A DNA stretch of 37,948 bases from Planctomycetaceae bacterium (GTDB lineage: Bacteria > Planctomycetota > Phycisphaerae > Phycisphaerales > SM1A02). The DNA is taken from positions 1-37,948 of the forward strand of contig JAIYBS010000210.1 of assembly GCA_027488415.1 (NCBI GenBank), given 5' to 3'. The notes under the pieces were generated by a model. It had not been told where the DNA came from, ran no database searches, and saw only the letters and a list, made by a program, of their open reading frames with translations. A program made the position numbers and the translations under genes. This document shows, in pieces, positions 8,212 through 17,472 of the stretch; positions within the stretch are counted from its first letter, which is position 1; each line of letters starts with the position of its first letter.

Positions 8212-9255
8212 ATGCCCGTATCGCTGCCGCGCTCCCCGCTCCTCGGCCTCCTTGCCGGTCTCGCGTTCGCGCACGGCGCCTCCGCGGCATCGCAGCGATG
8301 GGCGTGCACGGTGGCGCCGACGAGCTCGTTCCAGCAGACGACGCAGATCCAGCTCCCGCTCGCGGGGACCTGGATCGGCAACTACGACGCCGTCACGAAC
8401 CCGACCGGTACGCAGACGAGGCCCGGGTTCTTCGGCGGCTCGGGCAACGTCGCGATCCCGTTCAGCGCGACGGTGAAGCCGACCGCGGAGATTCCCTCGA
8501 CCAACCCGACCGGGAGCTTCGAGCTCTCGCTCGACGCCGCGACGGGCGCGGTGCAGGTGTTCGGCTACGCCGTGAACTCGCTCGGCGCGCAGCAGGGCAC
8601 CGTGACGACGCGCATGGCGGTGACCTACCAGACGTTCCGGTCGTTCGCGCCGAACTCGACGTTCATCGGGCTGACGAACGTCGAGATCCCCGTCGATTCC
8701 GGCGCGCTCACCCGCGCCGATGCGCTGCAGTCCGGCCCGGCGATCGGGGCGGGAACGTTGAATCCGGACGGCACGTGGTCGTTCGTGGTCTCCGTGCCGG
8801 TGAACGTGACCGTGGAGGGAACGGCGCTTGCCGCGCCCTTCGCGTCGACCACGCCCGCACTGGTCGCGATGACCGGGACGATTGCGATCACGAAGACGGG
8901 CGTCACGGTCACCTCGCAGGGATCGGTGAACGAGACCGTCCCGGTGCTCGCACCGCCGCCGCTCGTCAACCAGCCGTTCGACCTGCCGACCGTCCTGCCG
9001 GCGGGCTCGGTCGCCCGCCTTCTGATCAACGGAACGTTCTCCGACGGCACGACCACCACGACGGCGTCGTCGACGATCGTCGCGCTGGGCACGCCCGTCG
9101 CGCGGTTCGGCGACCTGAACGGCGACGGCGTCGTGAACGGCGCGGACCTGGGTCTTCTGCTCGGCGCGTGGGGCAGCACGGGCCCCGGCGACCTGAACGG
9201 CGACGGCACGGTGAACGGCGCGGACCTCGGGCTTCTGCTCGGCGCCTGGGGCTGA
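8212..9255 (+). CDS. Secreted protein with C-terminal tandem dockerin-like repeats
   Basis: This 347-aa protein has a signal peptide (MPVSLPRSPLLGLLAGLAFA, cleavage after about ASA). A 270-residue Thr/Ser/Val-rich domain, probably all beta, gives no family match that I recognise. It finishes with two near-identical 22-residue dockerin-like repeats, GDLNGDGVVNGADLGLLLGA and GDLNGDGTVNGADLGLLLGA, offset by 26 residues. The DNA copies (9109-9174 and 9187-9252) differ at only a few bases, which suggests recent duplication or homogenisation. The gene has its own leaderless-type promoter and ends 4 nt before the convergent dehydratase/racemase gene. A surface-anchored structural or adhesive role is inferred from the architecture only. 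Confidence 0.75.
   Translation: MPVSLPRSPLLGLLAGLAFAHGASAASQRWACTVAPTSSFQQTTQIQLPLAGTWIGNYDAVTNPTGTQTRPGFFGGSGNVAIPFSATVKPTAEIPSTNPTGSFELSLDAATGAVQVFGYAVNSLGAQQGTVTTRMAVTYQTFRSFAPNSTFIGLTNVEIPVDSGALTRADALQSGPAIGAGTLNPDGTWSFVVSVPVNVTVEGTALAAPFASTTPALVAMTGTIAITKTGVTVTSQGSVNETVPVLAPPPLVNQPFDLPTVLPAGSVARLLINGTFSDGTTTTTASSTIVALGTPVARFGDLNGDGVVNGADLGLLLGAWGSTGPGDLNGDGTVNGADLGLLLGAWG
9109..9252 (+). repeat. Two tandem 66-bp direct repeats encoding dockerin-like units
   Basis: Copies at 9109-9174 and 9187-9252 are offset by 78 bp and are nearly identical in DNA, with changes at about six bases. Each encodes a calcium-loop-like DLNGDG followed by a helix GADLGLLLGAW. They form the C-terminus of the 8212 gene. 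Confidence 0.85.
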
Positions 9256-9265
9256 CGCCTCAGCC
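9250..9265. terminator. Possible shared hairpin between convergent genes
   Basis: GGCTGA-CGCC-TCAGCC forms a perfect 6-bp stem that contains the stop codons of both convergent genes (TGA 9253-9255 and minus-strand TGA 9260-9262). There is no T tract, so it is at best a weak or factor-assisted bidirectional terminator. Confidence 0.3.
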
Positions 9266-10237
9266 GGCGGTCAGCCACGGCAGCCGCGCGAGGTCGGCGT
9301 TCCCGCCGCAGAGGACGCACACCGTGGGCCGATCGAGCGGACCACCGACGCGGCCGGCGAGGATCGCAGCCACGCCCACCGCCGCGCTCGGCTCGATGAC
9401 GAGCCGCTCCTGCAGGAACACGAGGCGCATGGCCGCGATGATCTCGTCCTCCGAGACGAGCGCGATCGAGTCGACGAGGTCGCGCACCACGGGGAAGGTG
9501 AGCTCGCCGAGCGCGGTGCGCAGGCCGTCCGCGATCGTGACCGGCGGCCGCTGCGGCGAGATCCGGCCGGTGCGCTTGGACTCCTCGGCATCGCCGGCGA
9601 GCTCGGGTTCCGCGCCGACGATCCGGATGTCCGGGCGGACGCCGCGCGCGGCGATCGCGATCCCCGAGATCATGCCGCCGCCGCCGACCGGCACGACGAG
9701 CGTGGCTGCCTCGGGCAGCTGCTCGAGCAGCTCGAGGGCGATCGTTCCCTGGCCGGCGATGACCCACGGATGGTCGAAGGGCGGGACCATGGTCGCGCCG
9801 GTCCGCGCCTGGACCTCGGCCGCCGCGGCCTCGCGCTCCGCGCCCGAGTTGCCGCTGGTGACGACCGCGGCGCCGGCGCGCTCGACCGCGGCGCGCTTCG
9901 TGGGCGATGCATTCGCCGGCATCACGACGTGCGCCGGCATGCCGCGCTCCGCGGCCGCCGTCGCGAGCGCGAGCGCGTGGTTCCCCGAGCTGTGCGTGAC
10001 GACGCCGCGCGTCGCGTCGCGGTCGGCGATCGAGCGGACGGCATTCGTCGCGCCGCGGATCTTGAAGCTCCCCGTGCGCTGCATCGACTCGCACTTGAAC
10101 GCCACCTCGCGGCCCGCGAGCCCGGAGACCGCGTGCGCGGGAATCACGGGCGTTCGCAGCACGTGCGGCGCGATGCGGGCCGCCGCGGCCGCGATGTCCG
10201 CATGCGTCACGGCGTACGTGCGCTGCGGGTCGCTCAC
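9260..10237 (-). CDS. Serine racemase / threonine dehydratase family PLP enzyme
   Basis: This 325-aa fold-type II PLP enzyme has Lys59 in SFKIRGATNA as the Schiff-base residue. It also has the cofactor-phosphate loop PVGGGGMISG and an NHAL segment after THSSGNH. Its length fits single-domain serine racemases and catabolic threonine dehydratases; there is no ACT regulatory domain. Ser84 in THSSGNH matches the second catalytic base of eukaryotic serine racemase (Lys56/Ser84), where many biosynthetic dehydratases have SAGNH. This favours racemase or mixed racemase/dehydratase activity, though sequence alone cannot decide. The start overlaps the stop of the upstream DinB gene by 4 nt (ATGA), so the two are co-translated. 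It may produce D-serine or degrade L-serine/threonine. Confidence 0.88.
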   Translation of the reverse strand: MSDPQRTYAVTHADIAAAAARIAPHVLRTPVIPAHAVSGLAGREVAFKCESMQRTGSFKIRGATNAVRSIADRDATRGVVTHSSGNHALALATAAAERGMPAHVVMPANASPTKRAAVERAGAAVVTSGNSGAEREAAAAEVQARTGATMVPPFDHPWVIAGQGTIALELLEQLPEAATLVVPVGGGGMISGIAIAARGVRPDIRIVGAEPELAGDAEESKRTGRISPQRPPVTIADGLRTALGELTFPVVRDLVDSIALVSEDEIIAAMRLVFLQERLVIEPSAAVGVAAILAGRVGGPLDRPTVCVLCGGNADLARLPWLTAG

Positions 10238-10743
10238 GGCGCCGCCTGCGCGAGGCGCTCGCGTCCCCAGAGGATCCAGCTCGAGTCGGGCAGCGAGTGA
10301 CCCATGCTGCGGAACATGAAGGACAGCTGCGCGTTGTGGTAGAGGGCGTGCGTCGGCACCTGCATGCAGGCGTCGGCGACCGACTGCCTGTACTGCCTGC
10401 CGTCGCGCTCGCGGACGACGATCCGTCCGAGCTCGCGCTCGTCGAGGCGCGCGAGGTAGCCGTCCCAGCGGGTACGCACGTCCGCGAAGGCGGCGCGGAT
10501 CGCCGCGACGTCCGGCAGCTCGGCGGGATTCGGCATCGAGAGCGCCGCGTCGCCCTCGAGGACGCCGATCCAGATGCGCTCCGCGCCCACGAGGTGCGCG
10601 AAGGTCTTGTGCACGCTGCCGATGCCGATCGGGAACTCGCGCCGGAAGCCCTCGTCGCCGAGTGCTGCCGCGGCGTCGAGGGATCGGCCGGTCATCCAGC
10701 GCAGCCAGGCGTGCGCGTCACGGACGGTGTCGAGGCTCTGCAT
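10234..10743 (-). CDS. DinB-family four-helix protein
   Basis: This 169-aa soluble protein matches the DinB/YfiT fold: a four-helix bundle with three metal-ligand histidines at H50 (KTFAHLVGAE), H132 and H136 (THALYHNAQ). Members include stress-induced DinB proteins and thiol-dependent transferases. The exact reaction here is unknown. The stop overlaps the start of the serine racemase-like gene, so they form a two-gene operon. TATCGT lies 8 nt before the start and no Shine-Dalgarno is seen. Confidence 0.8.
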   Translation of the reverse strand: MQSLDTVRDAHAWLRWMTGRSLDAAAALGDEGFRREFPIGIGSVHKTFAHLVGAERIWIGVLEGDAALSMPNPAELPDVAAIRAAFADVRTRWDGYLARLDERELGRIVVRERDGRQYRQSVADACMQVPTHALYHNAQLSFMFRSMGHSLPDSSWILWGRERLAQAAP

Positions 10744-10751
10744 TGCTCGAC

Positions 10752-10757
10752 ACGATA
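10752..10757 (-). promoter_or_regulatory. -10-like element TATCGT, leaderless start of DinB gene
   Basis: On the minus strand TATCGT is followed by 8 nt (gtcgagca) and the ATG at 10743. It lies in the 25-nt gap before the Lrp-type regulator gene ends. Confidence 0.45.
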
Positions 10758-10768
10758 TCCGCGCCGGG

Positions 10769-11713
10769 TCACTCGGCCGGGATCGCGCCCCACTCGAAGG
10801 ACTGGCGGTAGATCCGGCGGAGGATGTTGACCCCGACGTAGTCCACGCCGCTGACGGCGAGCAGCTTGCCCCGCAGCTCGTCGAAGTGCGCCTCGTCGCG
10901 AACGTTGAACTCGCACTGCACCGAGACGCGACCGGTGCAGGCGCTGAGGAACGCGAGCTCCGTGAACGCCGCGAGCTTCGGCAGCACCGCGGAGATGGGC
11001 TGGCTCAGGTGGAACTGCATCAGGCCCGACAGGTTCAGGTCGACGCGGGGCGGATCCGGAAGCGTGAGGATGCGCACCGTGCCGTCGCTGAGGAGCCTTC
11101 GGAAGCGGTCGGCCGCGCTCGTGGCGGAGATGCCGGTCCGCTGCGCGATGTCGGTGAACGAGATGCGCCCGTCGCGCTGCACCTCGCGGATGATCAGCCG
11201 GTCGGTCCGGTCGATCGTGCGCGGGAGCGGGGCCGAGCCCGTGGCGCGCTCGGGGCCGGCGAAGGCGAGCACCGTCTCGGACCGCACCCGGTACAGCAGC
11301 GGGTTGCCGCGGACCGAGCGGTCGAGGAGGTTGTTGAGCGCGACGCCGTTCTCCGCCACGCCGTAGGCGACCAGGTCGTCCTCGCCGAAGCAGCCGACCA
11401 CGTAGGAGAACTCCGGATGCTTCAGCAGCGACTCCGCGGCGGCGTCGACGCTTCCGCGGACGCGCATGTGCACCGCGAACTGCACCTCGAGGCCGAGCAC
11501 CTCCGGCGGCACGAAGCCGACGATCCGGACGGAGCGCTCCTCGATCAGCCGCGCCAACCGCCGACTGACGTTCGCCTCCGAGATGCCGGTCTGCTGCGCC
11601 AGGTCACGCCCCGACGCGCGACCGTCGGACGCAAGCATGGTGATGAGCTTCCTGTCCGCTTCGTCGAGCGGCGGGAGCGAGGGATCTGAGTATCGTGGCG
11701 GGCTACGGAGCAT
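10769..11713 (-). CDS. Lrp/AsnC-family regulator with two HTH-ligand modules
   Basis: This 314-aa protein is about twice the length of a standard Lrp/AsnC regulator and contains the unit twice. The first winged HTH is at about 17-65 (DLAQQTGISEANVSRRL) with an effector-type alpha/beta domain to about 150. The second HTH is at about 166-213 (DIAQRTGISATSAADRFRRL), followed by a second effector-type domain. Such tandem proteins probably act as pseudo-dimers with non-identical halves. Lrp members usually sense amino acids, and the adjacent serine racemase-like enzyme is a plausible target, but no operator can be assigned. No TAnnnT-N6-8 element lies before the ATG; the 5' region runs A/T-rich (CAAAAAAC) just ahead of it. 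The gene is divergent from thiC. Confidence 0.82.
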   Translation of the reverse strand: MLRSPPRYSDPSLPPLDEADRKLITMLASDGRASGRDLAQQTGISEANVSRRLARLIEERSVRIVGFVPPEVLGLEVQFAVHMRVRGSVDAAAESLLKHPEFSYVVGCFGEDDLVAYGVAENGVALNNLLDRSVRGNPLLYRVRSETVLAFAGPERATGSAPLPRTIDRTDRLIIREVQRDGRISFTDIAQRTGISATSAADRFRRLLSDGTVRILTLPDPPRVDLNLSGLMQFHLSQPISAVLPKLAAFTELAFLSACTGRVSVQCEFNVRDEAHFDELRGKLLAVSGVDYVGVNILRRIYRQSFEWGAIPAE

Positions 11714-11931
11714 GTTTTTTGCCCCGGAAACGAAGCCCGGATCAGGATTTCGCGATCTGAATCGGCGTCAGGCCATTGCCTGCCCGTGTGCGTTGCTTGC
11801 CAACGCGGTGCGAGTCTATCGGCACTCCTACCGCCCCGGCTTGCGCACGTTGCGTGGGTTGTAGAAGCGCCGGATTTCATGGTGCATTCCCGGGGAATCT
11901 TGCGCTGTCGGGACTCATTCGCGTGACGGGC
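11714..11931. other. Divergent intergenic region between Lrp-type gene and thiC leader
   Basis: This 218-nt stretch contains no credible gene. It should hold the promoter of the Lrp-type gene. A candidate minus-strand -10 TAGACT (complement of 11813-11818) and a 6-bp inverted repeat GCGTTG-CTTGC-CAACGC at 11790-11806 are visible. The inverted repeat could be a regulator site or a 5'-UTR hairpin. Both assignments are weak. Confidence 0.3.
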
Positions 11932-11937
11932 TACACT
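11932..11937 (+). promoter_or_regulatory. -10-like element TACACT for thiC leader
   Basis: TACACT is followed by 7 nt and then the first base of riboswitch stem P1 (11945). This is the same spacing at which TAnnnT elements precede start codons elsewhere in the window. It predicts transcription starting at the riboswitch 5' edge. No convincing -35 is visible. Confidence 0.5.
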
Positions 11938-11944
11938 TCGCTCG

Positions 11945-12030
11945 TTCGCTCGGGGCGCGGCCGCATCGTGCGGTCCGCTGAGAAGCACCCGCGGAACCTG
12001 ATCCGGCTCGCACCGGCGTAGGGAAGCGAA
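11945..12030 (+). ncRNA. TPP riboswitch (THI element)
   Basis: All the conserved parts of a thiamin-pyrophosphate riboswitch are present. P1 is TTCGCT (11945-11950) with AGCGAA (12025-12030). The pyrimidine-sensing CTGAGA is at 11978-11983, followed by ACCC and GAACCTGATC (11993-12002), and the diphosphate-sensing CGTAGGGA is at 12017-12024. An optional P3 hairpin pairs GCCGCA with TGCGGT. It lies 83 nt upstream of thiC. The family's known role is to repress thiamin-synthesis genes when TPP is bound. Confidence 0.95.
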
Positions 12031-12037
12031 CGGCCAT

Positions 12038-12101
12038 CGGACCTCGCGGTCCGGCTGTTCGTCCTGCGACCGTCGAGCCCCGGCTGCGCGCGATGCGCGC
12101 A
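12038..12101 (+). promoter_or_regulatory. Candidate riboswitch expression platform (two hairpins before thiC)
   Basis: Downstream of P1 are two perfect hairpins: CGGACC-TCGC-GGTCCG (12038-12053) and TGCGCGC-GAT-GCGCGCA (12085-12101). The second hairpin's 3' arm ends directly on the AAGG that forms the thiC Shine-Dalgarno (12101-12104, 9 nt before the ATG). There is no T tract, so control of translation initiation is more likely than intrinsic termination. The switching partner pairing was not proven. Confidence 0.45.
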
Positions 12102-12113
12102 AGGTGTTGACCG

Positions 12114-14012
<1,899 letters not shown>

Positions 14013-14022
14013 TCGCCTCTGC

Positions 14023-15234
14023 TTACGCCGCGGACATGCCGAGCAGCAGGTCGGCACAGGCGGCGGGCCGACGGAGCAGCGCCTCGCCGGCGCGCGCCGC
14101 GACCTCGAAGGCCGCCCGCGGCCTTCCCATGCCTGCCGACGCGCGGCGCATCTCGGCGAGCCGCGCACGGTCCGCGACGAGCGCGGCGACGTGGGATGCG
14201 GCGGCCTGCGCGGACTCCGCGCGCACCGCCGCTCCGGCGGCGACGAGCGCCCTGGCGTTTCGCTCCTCCTGGCCCGGGATCGGGCGCAGCAGGACCATCG
14301 GGAGCCCGAGCGCGCGCGCCTCGGTGGTCGTCAGTCCGCCCGGCTTTCCGACGAGGATGTCGGCCGCGGACATCAGCTCGTGCATCACCTTCGTGTAGCC
14401 GATCACCGTGAGTGCGTTTCCGCGATCGGAGCCGGGCGAGCGCGCGGCCATCGCGACCAGCTGCCGCTCGAGCGGCTCGTTCCGTCCGCAGACGACGGTG
14501 ACGTCGCAGTCGCGGAGCGCCGCGAGCAGCTCGGTCACGGTGGACTCCACGTCGCCGATGCCGAAGCCGCCGCCGCTCACGAGGATCGCGGGCCGATGGG
14601 CGAGCGGCTCCGCGCGCCACGCGGCCATGGGCGCGATCAGCCCGAAGCGCGGGTCCACCGGGATGCCGGTCACGGCCACGCGCGACGGGTCGAGCCCGCC
14701 CGCGATCGCGGTCGAGCGCGCCTCCGTCGACGCGACGCAGGTGACGTCGCTCCCGCGGTGCAGCCACACCGCGTGCGGGTGCTCGTCGGTGACGACGGTG
14801 ACGAGCGGAGCGCGCAGCGCGCCGGAGAGCCGCCTGCGGCCGAGGACCGCGCTCGTGAGGAAGTGCGTGGAGACGACGAGGTCGGCCTCCGTGATCGCCG
14901 GATGCGCGCGGAACCTGCGCAGCACGCCGTCCTGGAGCCGGTCGAGCAGCGAGCCGATGCGGCGTGGCCCGTGCCGCGGCGTGTCGGTCCGGTCGTAGAT
15001 GGCGCCGACCGCGGCGGGCGCGTGCCGAACCGCGCGCAGGTAGCCGTCGCGGTACATCAGCGCGAACCAGGGGTCGGCGTTCTCGAGCGCGTCGACGAAG
15101 TTCGCCTGGCCGAGCTGCCCGCGCACGCGCATGGCGTCGCGGACCGCGAGCGCGGCGCGGCCGTGGCCGCAGCCGACCGCGGCACCGCAGAAGGCGACCG
15201 AGAGCGAACGGGATGCGGGGCGCTCAGGCTGCAT
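14023..15234 (-). CDS. GT28 glycosyltransferase, MGDG synthase/UgtP-like
   Basis: This 403-aa protein is a GT-B glycosyltransferase related to monogalactosyldiacylglycerol synthase and processive diacylglycerol glucosyltransferases, which sugar-coat membrane lipids at the inner face. The N-terminus has GCGHGRAALAV, corresponding to the acceptor-side Gly-rich loop of this family. The C-terminal donor domain has VSGGGFGIGD, VVCGRNEPL and the nucleotide-sugar loop GKPGGLTTTEARALGLP, followed by PGQEERNA. There is no signal peptide. The gene overlaps the end of the upstream phosphoesterase gene by 11 nt, so the pair is an operon. A glycolipid product is inferred; donor and acceptor are unknown. 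Confidence 0.82.
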   Translation of the reverse strand: MQPERPASRSLSVAFCGAAVGCGHGRAALAVRDAMRVRGQLGQANFVDALENADPWFALMYRDGYLRAVRHAPAAVGAIYDRTDTPRHGPRRIGSLLDRLQDGVLRRFRAHPAITEADLVVSTHFLTSAVLGRRRLSGALRAPLVTVVTDEHPHAVWLHRGSDVTCVASTEARSTAIAGGLDPSRVAVTGIPVDPRFGLIAPMAAWRAEPLAHRPAILVSGGGFGIGDVESTVTELLAALRDCDVTVVCGRNEPLERQLVAMAARSPGSDRGNALTVIGYTKVMHELMSAADILVGKPGGLTTTEARALGLPMVLLRPIPGQEERNARALVAAGAAVRAESAQAAASHVAALVADRARLAEMRRASAGMGRPRAAFEVAARAGEALLRRPAACADLLLGMSAA

Positions 15235-16042
15235 GGTCGACCGCCTCCTCCGTCGCGATCTGCTCGGGCTCCTCGGAGGGCTCGGGCGTCCATCCCGCGT
15301 CGCGCAGGAGCGCCTCGACGTCGATGATCTCGAGCGTCCCGTCGGCGTGCTCGACGAGCGCGCTCGCGCGCTCGATCCAGTCGCCGCAGTTCGCGTAGGT
15401 GATCCCGTCCTCGCGGACGTGGATCCGGGGCTCGTGGATGTGCCCGCAGACCACGCCGTCGAGCGAGCGCCGTCGTGCCTCCTCGGCCAGCATCCCCTCG
15501 AAGTTCGACACGAAGGTGCAGGCTCCCTTCACCTTCTTCTTGATCGTCTGCGAGAAGGACCAGCGCGGCAGGCCGACCAGCGCACGAGCGCCGTTGACGA
15601 TCCGGTTGAGCTCGACGAGCCAGTCGTACCCGAGCGTCCCGAGCTTCGAGAGGAGCTTCGAGTTCTGGACGACGAGGTCGAACTCGTCGCCGTGGCAGAT
15701 CAGGAACTGGCGGCCGTCGGCGAGGCGGTGGACCGCCTGCTTTGCGATGCGGATGCCGGCAAGGTCGAGGCCCGCGTAGGGGCGCAGCGACTCGTCGTGG
15801 TTGCCCGGGACGTAGGTGATCGCCACGCCGCGCTTGGCGAGCTTCAGGATGCGGCGAAGCACCTGGTTGTGCGTCGCCGGCCACGTCCAGCGCTGCCGCA
15901 GCGCCCACATGTCGACGATGTCGCCGACGAGGTACAGCCGCTCGCAGCGCACGCGCTTCAGGAACGCGGCAAACTCCTCGGCGCGCGCGCCGCGGAACCC
16001 GAGGTGGACATCGCTGACGAAGACTGTTCGGTACTGGAACAC
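15224..16042 (-). CDS. LpxH-like calcineurin-type metallophosphoesterase
   Basis: This 272-aa protein has the dinuclear metallophosphoesterase signature: D11 and H13 (SDVHLG), D41 (GDIVDMW), N81/H82 (GNHDES), ICHGDEFD and GHIHEP. The extra helices and the length match the UDP-2,3-diacylglucosamine diphosphatase (LpxH-type) subgroup more than general phosphodiesterases. The start is GTG at 16042 with a good Shine-Dalgarno (GGAGGG, 6 nt upstream of the GTG). It is translationally linked to a glycolipid glycosyltransferase, which supports a role in envelope lipid synthesis. Whether it cleaves UDP-diacylglucosamine is not shown by the sequence. Confidence 0.82.
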   Translation of the reverse strand: MFQYRTVFVSDVHLGFRGARAEEFAAFLKRVRCERLYLVGDIVDMWALRQRWTWPATHNQVLRRILKLAKRGVAITYVPGNHDESLRPYAGLDLAGIRIAKQAVHRLADGRQFLICHGDEFDLVVQNSKLLSKLGTLGYDWLVELNRIVNGARALVGLPRWSFSQTIKKKVKGACTFVSNFEGMLAEEARRRSLDGVVCGHIHEPRIHVREDGITYANCGDWIERASALVEHADGTLEIIDVEALLRDAGWTPEPSEEPEQIATEEAVDHAA

Positions 16043-16152
16043 CGCGTGCCCTCCGAGTGCGGTCGGCCCAAGCGTCCATGCTCAGGTCCGCTCATCATGG
16101 GTCAGTCGTGTTCGGATCGGGTTCGGGACGCCCGATCTTCACGAGGAATGAA

Positions 16153-16182
16153 CACGGCCCGCCCCCGAGGGGGCGGGCCGTG
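16153..16182 (-). terminator. Strong GC-rich hairpin terminator
   Basis: CACGGCCCGCCCCC (16153-16166) and GGGGGCGGGCCGTG (16169-16182) form a perfect stem of 13-14 bp. On the minus strand it lies 24 nt after the stop of the PepSY/dockerin gene and is followed by TTCATTCCTC, a modest U-rich tail. It closes the long minus-strand run from 24.1 kb. It may be factor-assisted because the tail is not a clean U tract. Confidence 0.75.
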
Positions 16183-16206
16183 GCAGGCAGGCTTTCAGGT
16201 CGTCGG

Positions 16207-17337
16207 TCAGGGCTGCCACGCACCGACGAGGACGCCGAGGTCGGCTCCCGTGATCATGTTGTCGCCGGTGAGGTCGGCCGTCGGGTCGAACGCGCCCCAG
16301 AGGCCGACGAGGATCCCGAGGTCAGTGCCGGAGACCCGTCCGTCGCGGTCGAGGTCGGCGGCATGGAAGTTGACCGCGGCCTGGATCCGGAAGGCTGCGC
16401 TGTTGGTGGCGCTGACCACCACGTCGAGCTCGAATCCCTGGTCCGTGATGAGCTGCACGAGCCACGAGGAACCCGCGTCCTCGGCCTCGAACTCGATGCC
16501 GTGGAGGGCGGCGGTCGGGTGCTGCTCGAGCGCCGAGGCGAGCGCGGCCGAGGCGCTCACGGTGGCGGAGCCGAGCGCGGCGACTTCGTCCGCGAGGCGG
16601 GCCGCCTGGTCCGCGGTCGGGACCCAGCGGACGACGTCGAGGACCACCGAGTCGCCGGCGCGCGTGGTGACGAGCACGAGCTCGCCGGCCTTCGCGTCCC
16701 AGTGCAGGGACTCGAGCATCGCGCCGACGTCCTCGGCCTCCGCCTCCGCGGAGAGCGCGGGCGCGCCGGCCGCGGCGACCGCGGCATCGAGCGCGGAGAC
16801 GAAGTTCGCCCCGGGCACCGTCACCTCTTGGTCGTCGTCGGCACCGTGGTGCGGCACGACGTTGCCCGTGACCGAGTCGACGTACACGCGGGCATCGCTG
16901 CCGTCGAACGAGACCTGGTACGCGAGCATCGCGAGCTCGATGTCGAGGCTCACCTTCGAGACCGCGGCGCCCTCGGGACCATGCGGAATGGCGCGCTCGA
17001 CGGCACCGCCGAAGTCGATGGTCGCCTCCGGCAGCATCGAGAGGATCTGCTCGTAGAGGGCGACGTCTTCGGCCGGCGTCGCGGCCTGCTCGACGCCCAT
17101 GACCGCTCCGGACGTCCGGTTGACGCGGACGGACCAGTCGGTCCCGGGCGACTGGAAGAGATCGGCGTCGTACACCTGCACGCCGTTGCGGACGCGCTGC
17201 TCCACCTGCAGGAGCTTGCCGAGGGGAGCGGCGCCGCGTGCTGCCTTCGCCGCGGCGGCGAAGCCGACGTCGGCGGAGGCGGTCGCGCTGGCGAGCGTGA
17301 GCGAGGAGATGGCGAGAATGATCGTCGGGCTACGCAT
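16207..17337 (-). CDS. Secreted multi-PepSY protein with dockerin-like C-terminus
   Basis: This 376-aa protein starts MRSPTIILAISSLTLASATA, a clear signal peptide. The ATG at 17337 is preceded by AGGAA 10 nt upstream; a longer frame start exists but adds a non-signal N-terminus. At least one PepSY-like unit is clear: about 247-300, an Ala-rich helix SAALASALEQHPTAALHGIE followed by SSWLVQLITDQGFELDVVV. A second, LAYQVSFDG...VYVDSVTGNVV, is at about 135-165, and a weaker one (WSVRVNRTSGAVMGV) lies earlier. PepSY domains occur in peptidase propeptides and are thought to inhibit proteases. The C-terminus is a dockerin-like pair (DLDRDGRVSGTDLGILVG; DLTGDNMITGADLGVLVG). It is the last gene after a subtilase carrying the same C-terminus. 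The protease-inhibitor role is inferred. Confidence 0.75.
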   Translation of the reverse strand: MRSPTIILAISSLTLASATASADVGFAAAAKAARGAAPLGKLLQVEQRVRNGVQVYDADLFQSPGTDWSVRVNRTSGAVMGVEQAATPAEDVALYEQILSMLPEATIDFGGAVERAIPHGPEGAAVSKVSLDIELAMLAYQVSFDGSDARVYVDSVTGNVVPHHGADDDQEVTVPGANFVSALDAAVAAAGAPALSAEAEAEDVGAMLESLHWDAKAGELVLVTTRAGDSVVLDVVRWVPTADQAARLADEVAALGSATVSASAALASALEQHPTAALHGIEFEAEDAGSSWLVQLITDQGFELDVVVSATNSAAFRIQAAVNFHAADLDRDGRVSGTDLGILVGLWGAFDPTADLTGDNMITGADLGVLVGAWQP

Positions 17338-17375
17338 GGATCTGGTTCCTGGTCTGGAAGGCGTGGAACGGGCGA

Positions 17376-17396
17376 TGCATCCAAACGACGGATGCA
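17376..17396 (-). other. Stem-loop between subtilase and PepSY genes
   Basis: TGCATCC and GGATGCA form a 7-bp stem with a 7-nt loop in the 135-nt gap before the PepSY gene. It has no T tract. It could be an RNA-processing or stability element in a shared transcript. No TAnnnT element of the window's usual spacing is seen before the PepSY start. Confidence 0.4.
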
Positions 17397-17472
17397 CCCC
17401 AATTGGTGGAGCACGCCGCTTCAGACCCAGATACCTCTTGGACTCGCGGATCTCGTCCGAGCGACCGGGAAA

